This document shows positions 11,740 to 21,534 of a stretch of DNA of 64,000 nt, piece after piece; within the stretch, counting starts at the first letter, position 1; every line of letters begins with the position of its first letter. Source of the DNA: Timema cristinae (Eukaryota > Arthropoda > Insecta > Phasmatodea > Timematidae); assembly GCA_039000515.1 (NCBI GenBank), contig JBCFYV010000553.1, positions 1 through 64,000 on the forward strand. The letters are read 5' to 3'. The notes beneath the pieces were generated by a model. The model was not told the DNA's origin and searched no databases. It saw only the letters and a list, made by a program, of their open reading frames with translations. The position numbers and the translations under genes are program-made.

Positions 11740-13266
11740 ATGCCTAAGAAGATGAAAGATGAGGGAAAGAAGCGAAAACGTTGGTGTCCGAACAAGATGA
11801 CTTTGGCTATAGAAGCTGTTCGGGAGAAGAAGATGGGGTACCTCAAGGCGTCTAAGGAGTTCCAAGTTCCCAGAGCTTCTCTCTTCCGGCTTGCCAACAG
11901 TAATGAGAAAAGTTCCAAGGTAGCCGCCTCAACTACTCTAGGCCGTAAGCCAGTGTTTTCGAAAGAAATAGAAGATGAGTTACAGAAGTACTTAGTTGAG
12001 ATGGAGGCAATGTTCTATGGACTAACCAAAAGGGAAGTATGCAATCTTGCCTACCAACTTGCAGTTCGCAATAACATTCCCCATCCATTTAAGGATGAAG
12101 CCGCAGGCAAAGATTGGTTCTATGCTTTCTTGAAAAGGAATCCAAAACTTTCAGTTCGTAAACCGATGGTTACATCCTTTGCCAGAGCCAGGGGGTTTAA
12201 TAAAGACGAATTTGATAAGTTTTTTGACCTGATCGACGTTGTTTTCAAAAAGCACAACTATCCTCCTAACAGGGTATTTAATGTAGATGAAACTGGTTTG
12301 TCTGTAGTTCAAAGTAAAATCCCTCGTGTAATAGGTCTGAAAGGGAAGAGACAAATCGGGTCCCTTACATCAGCTGAAAGAGGTTCCCTTGTTACCATAG
12401 TTCCTTGTATGAGTGCTGGAGGTGACTTCATACCACCATTAGTCATATTTCCACGTAAAAACATGAATGAACAGCTGCTTAGAGGTGCCCCGCCAGGAAC
12501 CATAGCCTCTTGTCACCCAAGTGGTTGGATACAAACAAACATCTTCACCAAATGGTTTAGACATTTCATTGATGTGGCAAAACCCTCAGCTGATTCACCT
12601 GTCCTGCTTTTCCTTGATGGACATGCAACCCACAAGAATAACATTGACGTTATCAACTTAGCTAGAGAAAATCATGTTACGATCATATGTCTGCCTCCCC
12701 ACTCTTCACATAAAATCCAACCCTTGGACAAAACCTTCATGGGTCCATTAAAATCTCATTATAGTGAGGAAGTGAGATCCTTTTTACGGCACAGTTCAAG
12801 GCCCTTGAGTGTTTTTGATATGATGGAGCTATTTGGCAGGGCATACCTTAAAGTACAACGTGGGGACATTGCAGTTAATGGTTTCAAAGCGACTGGCATT
12901 TATCCTGTCAATAGAAATGTTTTTAGCAGTGAGGATTTCATTGCTTCAACACTCACAGTTCCAAGGCCTGAAACAAGACCTATTGAACCAACACCTGCCC
13001 CCATTCCAAGTCCATCAACCCTTTATGATTCACCTCAACCGTGTTCATCCAAAACTCCTGATGTGATTGTTCCTGTAAAGCCAAAGTCGACCAATCTTGT
13101 CCTTCCAATTCAGATTTCACCCCCACCTCCAAAAAAACATAAATCAAGTAGAGGCAGAAAAGCTGGTTCCTCCTCTATAATAACATGCTCTCCATATAAA
13201 AAAGAATTAGAGACCGGATTGGAAGAACAACAGACGAAGAAGGAACTCAAAGTTTTGAAAATATAA
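11740..13266 (+). CDS. pogo-like transposase (DDE_1 family)
   Basis: Cut-and-paste transposase of the element it sits in. From the ATG at 11740 the protein has a basic N-terminus, a Psq-type helix-turn-helix (residues about 17-50), a CENP-B/Tc5-like second DNA-binding domain (about 70-145) and a DDE_1 catalytic core. Catalytic acidic residues are visible as VDETG (about 183), FLDGHATH (about 292) and QPLD (about 330), with 36 residues between the last two. A Pro/Ser-rich linker follows. The 5' end of the open frame lacks an ATG upstream of 11740, and a pyrimidine-rich AG immediately precedes that ATG, so a 5' leader intron is possible. The frame ends at TAA 13264-13266, but the same frame stays open afterwards and encodes a PHD-like finger, so the stop probably truncates the natural protein. 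Confidence 0.88.
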   Translation: MPKKMKDEGKKRKRWCPNKMTLAIEAVREKKMGYLKASKEFQVPRASLFRLANSNEKSSKVAASTTLGRKPVFSKEIEDELQKYLVEMEAMFYGLTKREVCNLAYQLAVRNNIPHPFKDEAAGKDWFYAFLKRNPKLSVRKPMVTSFARARGFNKDEFDKFFDLIDVVFKKHNYPPNRVFNVDETGLSVVQSKIPRVIGLKGKRQIGSLTSAERGSLVTIVPCMSAGGDFIPPLVIFPRKNMNEQLLRGAPPGTIASCHPSGWIQTNIFTKWFRHFIDVAKPSADSPVLLFLDGHATHKNNIDVINLARENHVTIICLPPHSSHKIQPLDKTFMGPLKSHYSEEVRSFLRHSSRPLSVFDMMELFGRAYLKVQRGDIAVNGFKATGIYPVNRNVFSSEDFIASTLTVPRPETRPIEPTPAPIPSPSTLYDSPQPCSSKTPDVIVPVKPKSTNLVLPIQISPPPPKKHKSSRGRKAGSSSIITCSPYKKELETGLEEQQTKKELKVLKI

Positions 13267-13596
13267 AAGAGAACAAAAGCTCAAAGACCCCCTGTTAAAA
13301 AATTAAACTTCAACCTCTCTTCTAAAGCCAGGCCTAAGGCGACTAATCCAACTAGAGATGACTCCAGCAACGATGAATCTTTCCATTCTGATGTGTCATC
13401 TGTAATGGACTACATGCCACCAGGAAAAGAACCGGACAACAAAGACACTGAGTGCATCTTCTGTGATGGAAAATTCTCCGAAGATTCCAAAGGGGAGATT
13501 TGGATTCAGTGTTTAAGCTGCTCTTTGTGGGCTCATCTTGACTGTACAGGGGCAGAAAAGGCAGATTACGTGTGCGATTTCTGTCTATTTCCATGA
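13267..13596 (+). pseudogene. Detached C-terminal PHD-like finger of the pogo-like transposase
   Basis: This is the in-frame continuation of the transposase after a single TAA. After a Lys/Ser-rich linker it reads ECIFCDGKF, WIQCLSCSLWAHLDC and YVCDFC, that is CxxC, CxxC, HxxC and CxxC in PHD-finger order. PHD-like fingers appended to DDE_1 transposases are, from memory, known in arthropod pogo-like proteins. The lone in-frame stop suggests a one-base mutation in an otherwise complete gene of about 618 codons. Readthrough or an intron removing the stop is possible but I see no convincing splice pair. Confidence 0.7.
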
Positions 13597-13911
13597 AGTA
13601 CTCATTATATTAAAGTTTTGGTTTTTCAAATTAGAAATAAATAGGTTTCCTGTACTTTAGATGGCTTTTTCATTGTATAAACCTCGTATTCCTTATTACC
13701 CGACTATTTCATATTACCCTCCGTTTGTTATATTTTTATTATTTTTATTTTTTATAAACAAGAAAATTAATAATAGTTTTTTACACATGTTAAAATTAAC
13801 TATAGTTAATTACAGGATGTGTTCATCCTGCTTTGGGGAGTTTTTACTAAGAAACAGTAAATTACATACAAAAAATGTAAATGGTATTCCATAATACCCT
13901 ACTCTCCTCTA

Positions 13912-15068
13912 TTGACGTGTGCACTATATTACACAAAATCAGTAACGTTCCATTACGAAAAATAAGTACTTTCAATTATGTTTAGAATATTGTTTCGAGT
14001 TGGATAAAAAGAAATTATTTAAAACAATTAAATAGTATGAGAAAACTTAAGTTTACGTTATTTTAAATGTAATATATAACAGGTAATTAAAGATCTTTAC
14101 ATTTATAAAACAAAACTGTGATCTTTTACAAGTGTTGGCAACCCAAAACCTAAACATATGATTTTCAACTGTCCTCCAGGTAAAAACCTATCGTGAACGG
14201 AATATACGTGGACCAATGAGGTGCCAACAAGGGGTAAATGAAAATACTACCTGTGCGAGCCACTATACAAAACTAGTCGCGCTCCGCACTTTAACAACCC
14301 AAAATAGTAACACAGAAAATGGGGTGGCAACAATAATGCTGTTAGATACTGACCTAGCTAGGTCCTCAAATAAAGGCATTAGAGAACCTGCGTGTAGTCA
14401 TACAAAATTTTAACACGTGAACCTGACGTTCACGGCGTAGTGACATATAGTGAAGTCGTAGGACTTAAAACGAAATAAATAACTAATGGAGAAGAGGAAG
14501 CTTAAAGTAAGCTCCTCAGAAAACATAGTCATGTATACTAACTAAACAAGACTGAAGGACTTGGAAATTTAATGAATACTTGGTGCAATAAAGAAGATTC
14601 CCTTGGTGTCGAGGCGGTGACACCCACGCCCCAACCATCATGGTCAACAGTATCTTCTTCAGGTTCTGGATCAAAGGTTCCTCCTTCAAGGATATCCAAA
14701 GATGAACTACAATTATATGAACCTAGGGATCACCCATTATATACTCTTTTTCTGACTAGCAAATTGAGCACGTAAACAAGGAAAGGGGGTGGGGGTTGGA
14801 GCAGTGGATAAAGAAGGTGCCAAGGATATTCGCTAGGGAGTAGTGTTCGTAGCTCACGTCATCGGACCAGCGACATGCAGGTCTTTCTTTAATGTTGAGT
14901 TCAAGGGGTTAGCTGTCCGTTGAAACTGTCACGCCTTCTACTCCGCCATACTTGCAGAACAGTTGGTGAAAGCATGGTAATTGAATCCAGGAACATCCAT
15001 GTAATGTGAGTAGAACACAAATGATATTATTTTAGAATATATCAGTTTTAATTCTCTTCTTCGGATAC
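13912..15068. other. No gene recognised between the pogo-like and LTR elements
   Basis: AT-rich with moderate GC patches. Short frames at 14216-14413 and 14572-14775 have no recognisable motif. The segment 14790-15010 has a SINE-like look but no clear boxes. Confidence 0.4.
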
Positions 15069-15072
15069 CTTT
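15069..15072 (+). repeat. Target-site duplication, 5' side (CTTT)
   Basis: CTTT directly precedes the TG of the 5' LTR and is repeated directly after the CA of the 3' LTR at 22823-22826. Confidence 0.85.
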
Positions 15073-15437
15073 TGTGACGTTGTCACAGACATAATGCAAA
15101 CATGGACGATCTGGCTCACCTGATCTGGTCCCCTTTGACTGGGCTGGATCTCGACTTCATGAGACACGCGCACTCAACTCCACTCAACATCACGCGGCTT
15201 ACTGACCGCCCGTGGCTCGAGGCCCGATTAGAGCAAGACTCGGACAATTGAACATCAAGATGCGCTAACCCGTATGCGCCGACGGTTGTGTTCGAGTGAA
15301 ACGAGACTCATCCACCGGCGCGTGATTTGAAATTATCACGAGAATAATCGAGAACTCTGTCGAAACAACGTACACCCCTCTCCCTTCACCCCAGTGTGAT
15401 TCCCGCCGTTTGTGAACACGTGATTGACTTTGTGCAG

Positions 15438-15444
15438 TATATAA
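15438..15444 (+). promoter_or_regulatory. LTR TATA box
   Basis: TATATAA about 365 bp into the LTR, followed by a CACTCGATTAGG-type initiator region about 40 bp on. It should drive the genomic RNA from the 5' LTR. The same sequence is in the 3' LTR, and a related TATATATA sits at a similar place in the solo LTR at 38884. Confidence 0.65.
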
Positions 15445-15712
15445 CGGCTGGACTGTGTAGTGATGTCACTCATTTCTCCGCACTCGATTAGGTGAGACAC
15501 TTGTCTTAGATTTAGACGTAGGTCGTTGTTCGACGTTTTCTAAATTATGTTTGGGTTAAATTGTTCAAAATTTAAGTTTCAACTTTAAATATAATTCATG
15601 ATTACTAATAGCTATATTTCTCTGAGACTGCAGGATTTGCCTGTCAGCCATTATGGTTTATGTGCTAGCTTTTTTCTTTGTACTTAACGTTGTGTCCGCC
15701 TCACGGACGGGT

Positions 15713-15783
15713 TGGAACTTTAGCATGGCGCCATCTTGGGGCGCTGATGGAACTTTAGCATGTCGCCATCTTGGGGCGCTAAT
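15713..15783 (+). promoter_or_regulatory. Tandem YY1/Pho-like motifs in the LTR
   Basis: Two direct copies of a 34-36-bp unit, GGAACTTTAGCATG(G/T)CGCCATCTTGGGGCGCT, about 35 bp apart and downstream of the TATA box. CGCCATCTTG matches the YY1/Pleiohomeotic consensus. The pair recurs in the 3' LTR (about 22172-22243). Protein binding is an inference from motif match only. Confidence 0.55.
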
Positions 15784-16376
15784 TATTTCTATTTAACATA
15801 GTTGTTCTGCTTGCTAAAAGTTTAAGATTTGTTACGATTGTGATTCTTTTTAAATTGTTACTCAACTCGGGGGGCGCGAGCCCGTGCACCCAGCACATTG
15901 GTCATTACAATAATAATAATTAGATTGAACTAATTTGATTAGGATCTATTGTAACAGGTTAGGTTTAGGTAAATCATTTTCTCTGTCGCGCCTTACAATG
16001 GCAGTCTATTATAAAACTTCATACTTATGTCAATATAGTGTCGGCATCGCCGGGTCGTGTAGACCTATACATATTACTTGTATTTAACTTTCCTGCTAGG
16101 TTAGTCGCCTTCTGCGAGGGTCAATTTAGTTATGACTACGTTGGTATTAATCATTCTGTTTTCTCTTAACGACTTGGGGTCTTGCCCCTTTATTTATTGT
16201 TTACTTCGGCCCTTATCGGCCAGTCACTCGACTTTCCTAGAGTGCCTCGCTCTTGTATGTCTGCTAGTTGTTTGTAGAATAAAATAAACTCTCTTGTAAC
16301 TTACCTGCCTTTTATTTATTGTAATTTGAACCTATCAATTCATATGAAGGGGGGGTTACAAGAGAGAAGCTGCGCC

Positions 16377-16394
16377 ACTCTGCTGTCGCAGAGT
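16377..16394 (+). other. Hairpin just after the 5' LTR
   Basis: ACTCTGC-TGTC-GCAGAGT, a perfect 7-bp stem with a 4-base loop, 16 bases after the LTR end, where a tRNA primer-binding site would normally start. It could belong to a self-priming or packaging structure or be incidental. Confidence 0.5.
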
Positions 16395-16501
16395 TGAGTG
16401 GGGCACTTAATAGGATATTAGGTATAGTTAGGAGAGAAAATAGGGTCCGCCTGTCTGCAGTATTGTTGGATGATTGATATTGTACTGATTCTTGTTTGTT
16501 T

Positions 16502-17558
16502 ATGTTTCATGACTCCGTGACCATGGAGACCACTCCTGCAACTGCCATGTCCACCTTGACCACATCTAAGACTGCTGTCTACCGCCTGAGCCGGGACGAG
16601 TTGACAGCTGAGCTGACTTCAAGGGCGTCTCCTTCCCTCCCAATGCTACTGTGGGTGAGCTCAGATCTAAGCTATGTGGGGAGATTAGCGGGACTGGGGA
16701 GGCTGAGACTGACTCGGGTATGGACAGGATTGAGGATGGGAATCCATCCCCTTTAGCGCCTACCGCTCCTCCTCCACCCCCTTCACTAGTTAAATGTCAG
16801 AACAAAGTACTTATGGAGATTTTGAATCGGACCCCTGTTTGCGACGGTCAAGATCACGCTACTCTGTTTAAATTTATGGTTGAGATCAACAGAGCATATT
16901 GTCTAAAGTTAGCGAGTGATAGTGAATTTTTGATTCTGTGTTTGGCCAAAACTTCTGGTTTTTTAACCCAGTTGTTCTCCCGTGGGATTCAAATGGTTTA
17001 TCTTGGAGATCACTTACTGACCTCATTTTAGAAGCGCTGTTACCCAGTAGGGCTAGAGAAAGGTTATGTAAGGAAGTTATTCACAGGTTTCAATATCCCC
17101 ACGAATCGTTGAGAGATTTTGTTTTATCTATCACAGAGGCAGCTCAAGTTCTCAATAGTGGTCTGGGGGAAAGTCAGATCGTTGATATTATTCTTGAGAA
17201 TGTGTCGCCCCTCACCCGGCGACATTTTGTATTTACATGTAAGCCCTGTACGGTACTTGAACTTTTCTCTCTAGCATCTTCGATTGAAAACACCCTGCTC
17301 GCCGAACAGGAGTATTTAAGTGCGCATGCGCCGGCGGCATTAAACCGCAGACGCGCGGGTTCAACTCCCGAACCTATGAATACGGCCTTGTCATTAGCGC
17401 CTGTACTACCGGGCGATCGCGATGCTAACACTCCTAGGGACAACTTCAGGCCTTCGGGTTCTGACAACCGTGCGCCCCGCGACCTCTCGCGCATGAGATG
17501 TTTTCGGTGTAGAAGACTGGGTCACGTACAGAGACAGTGTAGATCGGGAAACTTATAG
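16502..17558 (+). pseudogene. gag polyprotein, two frame breaks
   Basis: Structural protein of the retrotransposon particle. It reads through three frames. An N-terminal part starts at ATG 16502. After a break at about 16621 the frame continues with GELRSKLCGEI and a Pro-rich segment. After a second break at about 16991 it continues with the capsid-like part (WRSLTDLILEALLPSRARE, then ESLRDFV). It ends in a CCHC zinc knuckle CFRCRRLGHVQRQC and TAG at 17556-17558. Both breaks look like loss of one A in a short A run. About 350 codons in all. Without the breaks it would feed the -1 frameshift site at 17546 near its end. Confidence 0.85.
17546..17552 (+). promoter_or_regulatory. -1 ribosomal frameshift site, gag to pol
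   Basis: GGGAAAC, a canonical X_XXY_YYZ slippery heptamer, is phased exactly in the gag zero frame (tcG GGA AAC), four codons after the zinc knuckle and two codons before the gag stop. Slipping by -1 enters the open pol frame with no stop before the protease. After a 5-base spacer, GGGCGC (17558-17563) can pair with GTGCCC (17585-17590), a downstream stem of the kind that stimulates frameshifting. The phasing is seen directly; use in vivo is inferred. Confidence 0.85.
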
Positions 17559-19399
17559 GGCGCGCTCGTAGTCGTGGTCCGGTCGTGCCCACTTGTATTA
17601 AACCACATGCTCCTACTCCTGTAGTTCAGATCCAGGTAGCCCAAAAGGATTGTGTTGCTCTTTTAGATACTGGAGCCAGTCACTCATTTATATGCCGTGA
17701 GTTCTTGCGCCAGTTAGAGGGTAAAACAAAAATCGATTATAGGTCGATAGGTCCTAAGATTTACGCCGTGGCTAATGGGCAGACTATCTTGGTCGATTGT
17801 AAAGTAGTGCTCTCTATTAAGATAGAAAGATTTGCCTGGAAACGTCCATTCTTTGTTATGCCAGAACTTCCCTTTGATGTTATTCTAGGGACTGACTTCA
17901 TGTTCGAGACTGGAGTCAAACTTGACCTGAGACGCTTAGGAATATCTTTTAGTTTTGAACCTAGTTTGTTTATTCCGTTTTGTGTTGGGCACCATCCTCG
18001 CAGGTTGTTCCCCATTGTCGAGGAACGTGAAGCGATAGATCGTTTGATAGCTCGATTCCCTGACGTCATCACTGACAGATGGGGCAAGTGCGACATTTTG
18101 CCGTACGACATTGTGGCGCAGGACCACATTCCTGTTAGATCTGGTCCCTACTCCTGTGCACCCCCCAAACTCGAGATATTTAGAAATCTTATCATGGACT
18201 TGGAACGAAAGGAGGTTATTCGTCCCTCCAAATCCCCATACGCAAGTCCTGCGTTCATTATTCCCAGGAAAGGTCATGGGCATCGCTTGATTGTCGATTA
18301 TAGAAAGCTTAATAAAAAAATAGTGTTCGACCCATACCCCATGCCTAGCATAGAGTCTGCCTTCCAACATCTTGGCGGAGCCAAATATTACAGCTTGATT
18401 GACCTTAATGCGAGCTTTCTGCAATGTGCTCTCTCGGAGTCGTCTAAGAAATTTACCGCGTTTATCACCCCCTGGCAAGTCTACGAATTCAACCGAGTGC
18501 CGTTAGGGATAAGTTGCGGGGGGCAAGCGTTGAGTAGAGTCTTAGACCATATTTTGGCGGACCTGAAATACAAATTCGTGTTTAACTACCTTGATGATAT
18601 CTGCGTTTACAGCAAATCTTTTGATGACCATTTGCGTCATGTTGAGGTAGTGTTGAGGCGCCTGCGCGAGGCTGGGTTGACTGTAAACCCGGAGAAAGTC
18701 ACATGGGCGAAGAGATCTATCCCATATCTTGGCTATATCATTTCTGAGGGTAACCTGCTCGTTGACCCGGATCGGGTTAAGCCTATCTTGGATTTTCCCG
18801 CCCCAAAAAACATAAAAGGGGTATTACGGTTTCTAGGTATGTGCGCCTACTACGCTAGGTTCATCCCGAACTTCTCTGACTTAGCCAACCCCCTTAACTC
18901 CTTGAAGAAAAAGGGTGCCACCTTTATTTGGGGTTCTGCCCAACAGCAGGCTTTTGTTGCGCTTAAGCGCCACCTAGTGTCGCCAGCCGTGCTACGCATG
19001 CCTGACTTTTCTCTGCCTTTCCAACTACATGTTGATGCCTCCTCTGTAGCGCTAGGGGCGGTTCTCTCTCAAACGACTTCCGAGGGAAGTAGACCTGTAG
19101 CCTTCGCCAGCAGAACTTTGAGCCCTGCCGAAAGAAAGTATAGCATATATGAAAAGGAATGTCTCAGCTGTATCTTCGGCATCGACAAGTTCGCTGACTA
19201 TCTAGAGCTTCGCCAGTTTGAGTTGTACACTGACAACATGGCCCTCAGCTGGATGTGGAATCACCCGAAACAACTAGGGAAAATTGGACGGTGGGTTTGG
19301 AAGCTATCCAGGTTTAAGTTTACTACCCATCACGTTGCTGGGATGCTTAATGTTGTCGCTGACGCTTTGTCTAGGATTGTGAGGATAAGGAACCTGTAG
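17553..19399 (+). CDS. pol: protease, reverse transcriptase, RNase H
   Basis: Expressed by -1 frameshift from gag, so it needs no own ATG. An aspartic protease is marked by LLDTGASHSFI (about residue 25 of the frame counted from 17585). Reverse transcriptase spans about residues 190-370, with VDYRKLNK, the FNRVPLGIS block and catalytic YLDD (18588-18599). RNase H shows HVDASSVALGAVLSQ (about 482), a KYSIYEKECLS block, YTDNMAL (about 548) and HHVAGMLNVVADALSR. The frame stops at 19399 just after RNase H, where the integrase continues in another frame. A one-base loss near 19380 explains this better than a second programmed shift, because no slippery heptamer is present. Confidence 0.92.
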
Positions 19400-20652
19400 G
19401 AGAATGTAAGGAGGATGGCTCGTTATTTGTTATCCATACGTTTCCCGAATCCTTTATCTCAATCAAAGACCATCAGTTGATGGATCCGTGTTGCAGACAG
19501 ATCGTTGACAGGATCAAGCGTGGAGAGAGGATTGGGAACTACGAGATTTTTAAAGACCTCTTAGTAGTTCGTGTCAAGGGTAGGATAAGATATTTTGTGC
19601 CAGAGAAACTTAGGCCTATGTTACTTAAATATTTCCACGACTCCCTTTTTGGCGGCCATTGCGGTGTCCTTAAGACCGAACGCAAGATTTCTAAGGAATT
19701 TTTTTGGCCCTTAATGCCTAGAGACGTTAGAGATTGGGTGCGCAAATGTGAGCCGTGTCAATTGGCCAAACCGGCGCGTAATTCTAAAATAGGGTTTCAC
19801 TCCGCGGATGTTGCTAAGCAACCGTGGGAGAAAGTTTTTGTTGATTTCGTCGGCCCCCTTACCCGCTCTACCCAAGGGAACACCTCTATACTCGTTGCCA
19901 TGGACGCCTTCTCTAAATTCGTCATACTCATCCCCCTAAGGAACATGAAGGCAAGGACGACTGTTAATGCTCTGTGCAGGCGTGTTTGGGCGATTTTAGG
20001 GACCCCAAGGGTCATAGTAAGTGATAATGGACCGTGTTTCCGTTCTAAAGCTTTCGGAGATATGTGTTTTTCGTGGGGGATAAGACACGTTACCACTAGC
20101 CCGTACAACCCATCGCCGAACCATGTAGAAAGGTTTAATCGTAACCTAAACGTTGCCTTGACGATCTTTCACCACCTGGATCACACCCACTGGGACCAGG
20201 ACTTAGACGTTTTGAACATTGCTTTTAACGCCGCTTTCCATGAGTCAGTCAAAGCCACTCCTTCCTCTATCCTCCTCAATAGGGACCTGAACCACCCATT
20301 ATTGTTTAACTGGGATATTGACCCACTCCTTAATGACGCAGGTGATTGTTCTTATGAAAAGAAATGTGAGGTAGCTTTTTCTAACCTCCTGAAGTCCCAA
20401 AGGAAGGTTGCCGCCACCTATAACCGAGGGCGTATCCCTGTCCCATTTAAACTTGGGGACGTTGTTGTGTGCAAGTGTTTTCCTCTTAGCTCAGCTGCTG
20501 ACAAGTCTTCGGCGAAGATGGCGTATAAGTGGAGTGGTCCCTGGTCAATTGAAAGATTTCTTACACCTGTTTCGGTATTGTTAAAAGAAGTATCCGACCC
20601 ATCTTTGACACGTAGAGCACATGTCAGCCACCTAAAGGCTGCAGGGAAATGA
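19373..20652 (+). CDS. pol: integrase part
   Basis: The frame is open from 19373, overlapping the end of the RNase H frame by about 25 bases. Its first in-frame ATG (19477) lies inside the polyprotein and is not a natural start. From N to C: an HHCC zinc domain (H...H with CEPCQLAK as the CxxC), the catalytic core with D in KVFVDFVGPL, D in VIVSDNGP and E in NHVERFNRN, the DD35E triad, then a GPY/F-like module with YKWSGPW near the C-terminus. No chromodomain is visible. It inserts cDNA into host chromosomes and leaves the 4-bp duplication seen here. The frame break upstream would block its synthesis if real. Confidence 0.9.
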
Positions 20653-21523
20653 GTCAATTGACCCCGTGCTGTGTGTCGTCTGTTTGCTTAAGTGTACCTT
20701 TGTGATTTAATTTTGCGTTCTTAAGTGCATGTTTCTAGGTATTCTATATTGTTGTATATATAATTAATATTAGGGAAGGGGTACCACCCCCTGGTATTGT
20801 TAGGATAAATTTGTAGTACTGTAGGGCCTAGGTATGACTTTGGGCAGAAACTTGTGTTGGACTGTTTATAATAAAGCGTGTGTCGGGTCCAAAGTACATG
20901 GTGCAGAACGTTCGCCCCACCGACTGGACTACCTCTAAGTGCGTGTGAAGCGGCAAACCCACCTTTCCTCATTCGTGGAAAGTCGTCGCTAAACAGAGTT
21001 GTGGGTATCTCTGTGACTCGTGCTGGTAGACAATGTTAGTGCTACGAAACTGCCACAGTAACTTTCAAGGATGGCTGCGCTAACTGATAAACTTTACAAT
21101 TGGATGTGGTGTTCACGTGTAAACTTTTGTTCTCAGAAACTTCACCTATTCGGCCTTCCGTCCCCCCCTTTTCTGCCCTGCCCTTTCCTTCCCCTCCTTT
21201 GTTCCTGTTCACTCATCGGCAGTCAATGATCGCCCAGCTGGGCGTGGCGATGAAGCTTCCCTGGTGGTTAAAGCGGGCCACCTTACGAGCATATGCTGTC
21301 TCCCTGTCAACCCGGGATGACGGTGTGTTGGAGTGAGCGTGTGAAGCAGAGGTCAACCCCCGGAGTCCAGTTATTCGTCATCTCCCGAACCTGCATCTGG
21401 CCACCTAACATGGCCTCAGAGGGTACCGGAGCCGCCACCCGCCCTCTAGTCAGCGGTGAACATCGAGGAAGGCGCCTCCCCGTGTCTTCACCAAAGGCTA
21501 AGGACGTCCTTCTTCTCCGTCCA
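20653..21523 (+). other. Non-coding 3' internal region of the LTR element
   Basis: About 870 bp between the integrase stop and the polypurine tract. No env-like frame with signal peptide or membrane segment. The short frames at 21100-21336 and 21293-21556 are compositional and run into the LTR. Confidence 0.6.
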
Positions 21524-21534
21524 AGGGGGGACAT
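21524..21534 (+). other. Polypurine tract next to the 3' LTR
   Basis: AAGGGGGGACA(T) directly precedes the 3' LTR, the position and composition expected for the plus-strand primer. Confidence 0.75.

Larger units (their letters stand above)
11024..13909 (+). mobile_element. pogo-like (Tc1/mariner) DNA transposon
   Basis: Complete element bounded by perfect inverted repeats GAGGAGAGTAGGGTATTATG... (11024-11048) and its reverse complement (13885-13909), each flanked by TA (11022-11023 and 13910-13911), the expected target duplication for this superfamily. A second, subterminal inverted pair lies just inside (AGTCGGGAAATACGGAATAC near 11049; its near-complement near 13683-13702). A third palindrome built from the same TIR-like motif lies at 11386-11430. 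Inside is a transposase gene with one premature stop. At 2886 bp with clean ends the insertion looks fairly recent. Confidence 0.92.
15073..16360 (+). repeat. 5' LTR
   Basis: Starts TGTGACGTTGTCACA, a perfect 6-bp-arm palindrome, and ends GGGGGTTACA, giving the canonical TG...CA ends. It contains a TATA box (15438-15444), a tandem pair of CGCCATCTTGGGGCGCT motifs (15713-15783) and a poly(A) signal AATAAAATAAA (16278-16288). Nearly identical to 21535-22822. Confidence 0.95.

Noticed and set aside
17174..18478. Long - strand frames of 106, 122 and 180 codons
   Set aside because: Antisense shadows of gag and pol.
19372..19400. Second programmed frameshift between RNase H and integrase
   Set aside because: No slippery heptamer in the overlap; a one-base loss explains the break better.
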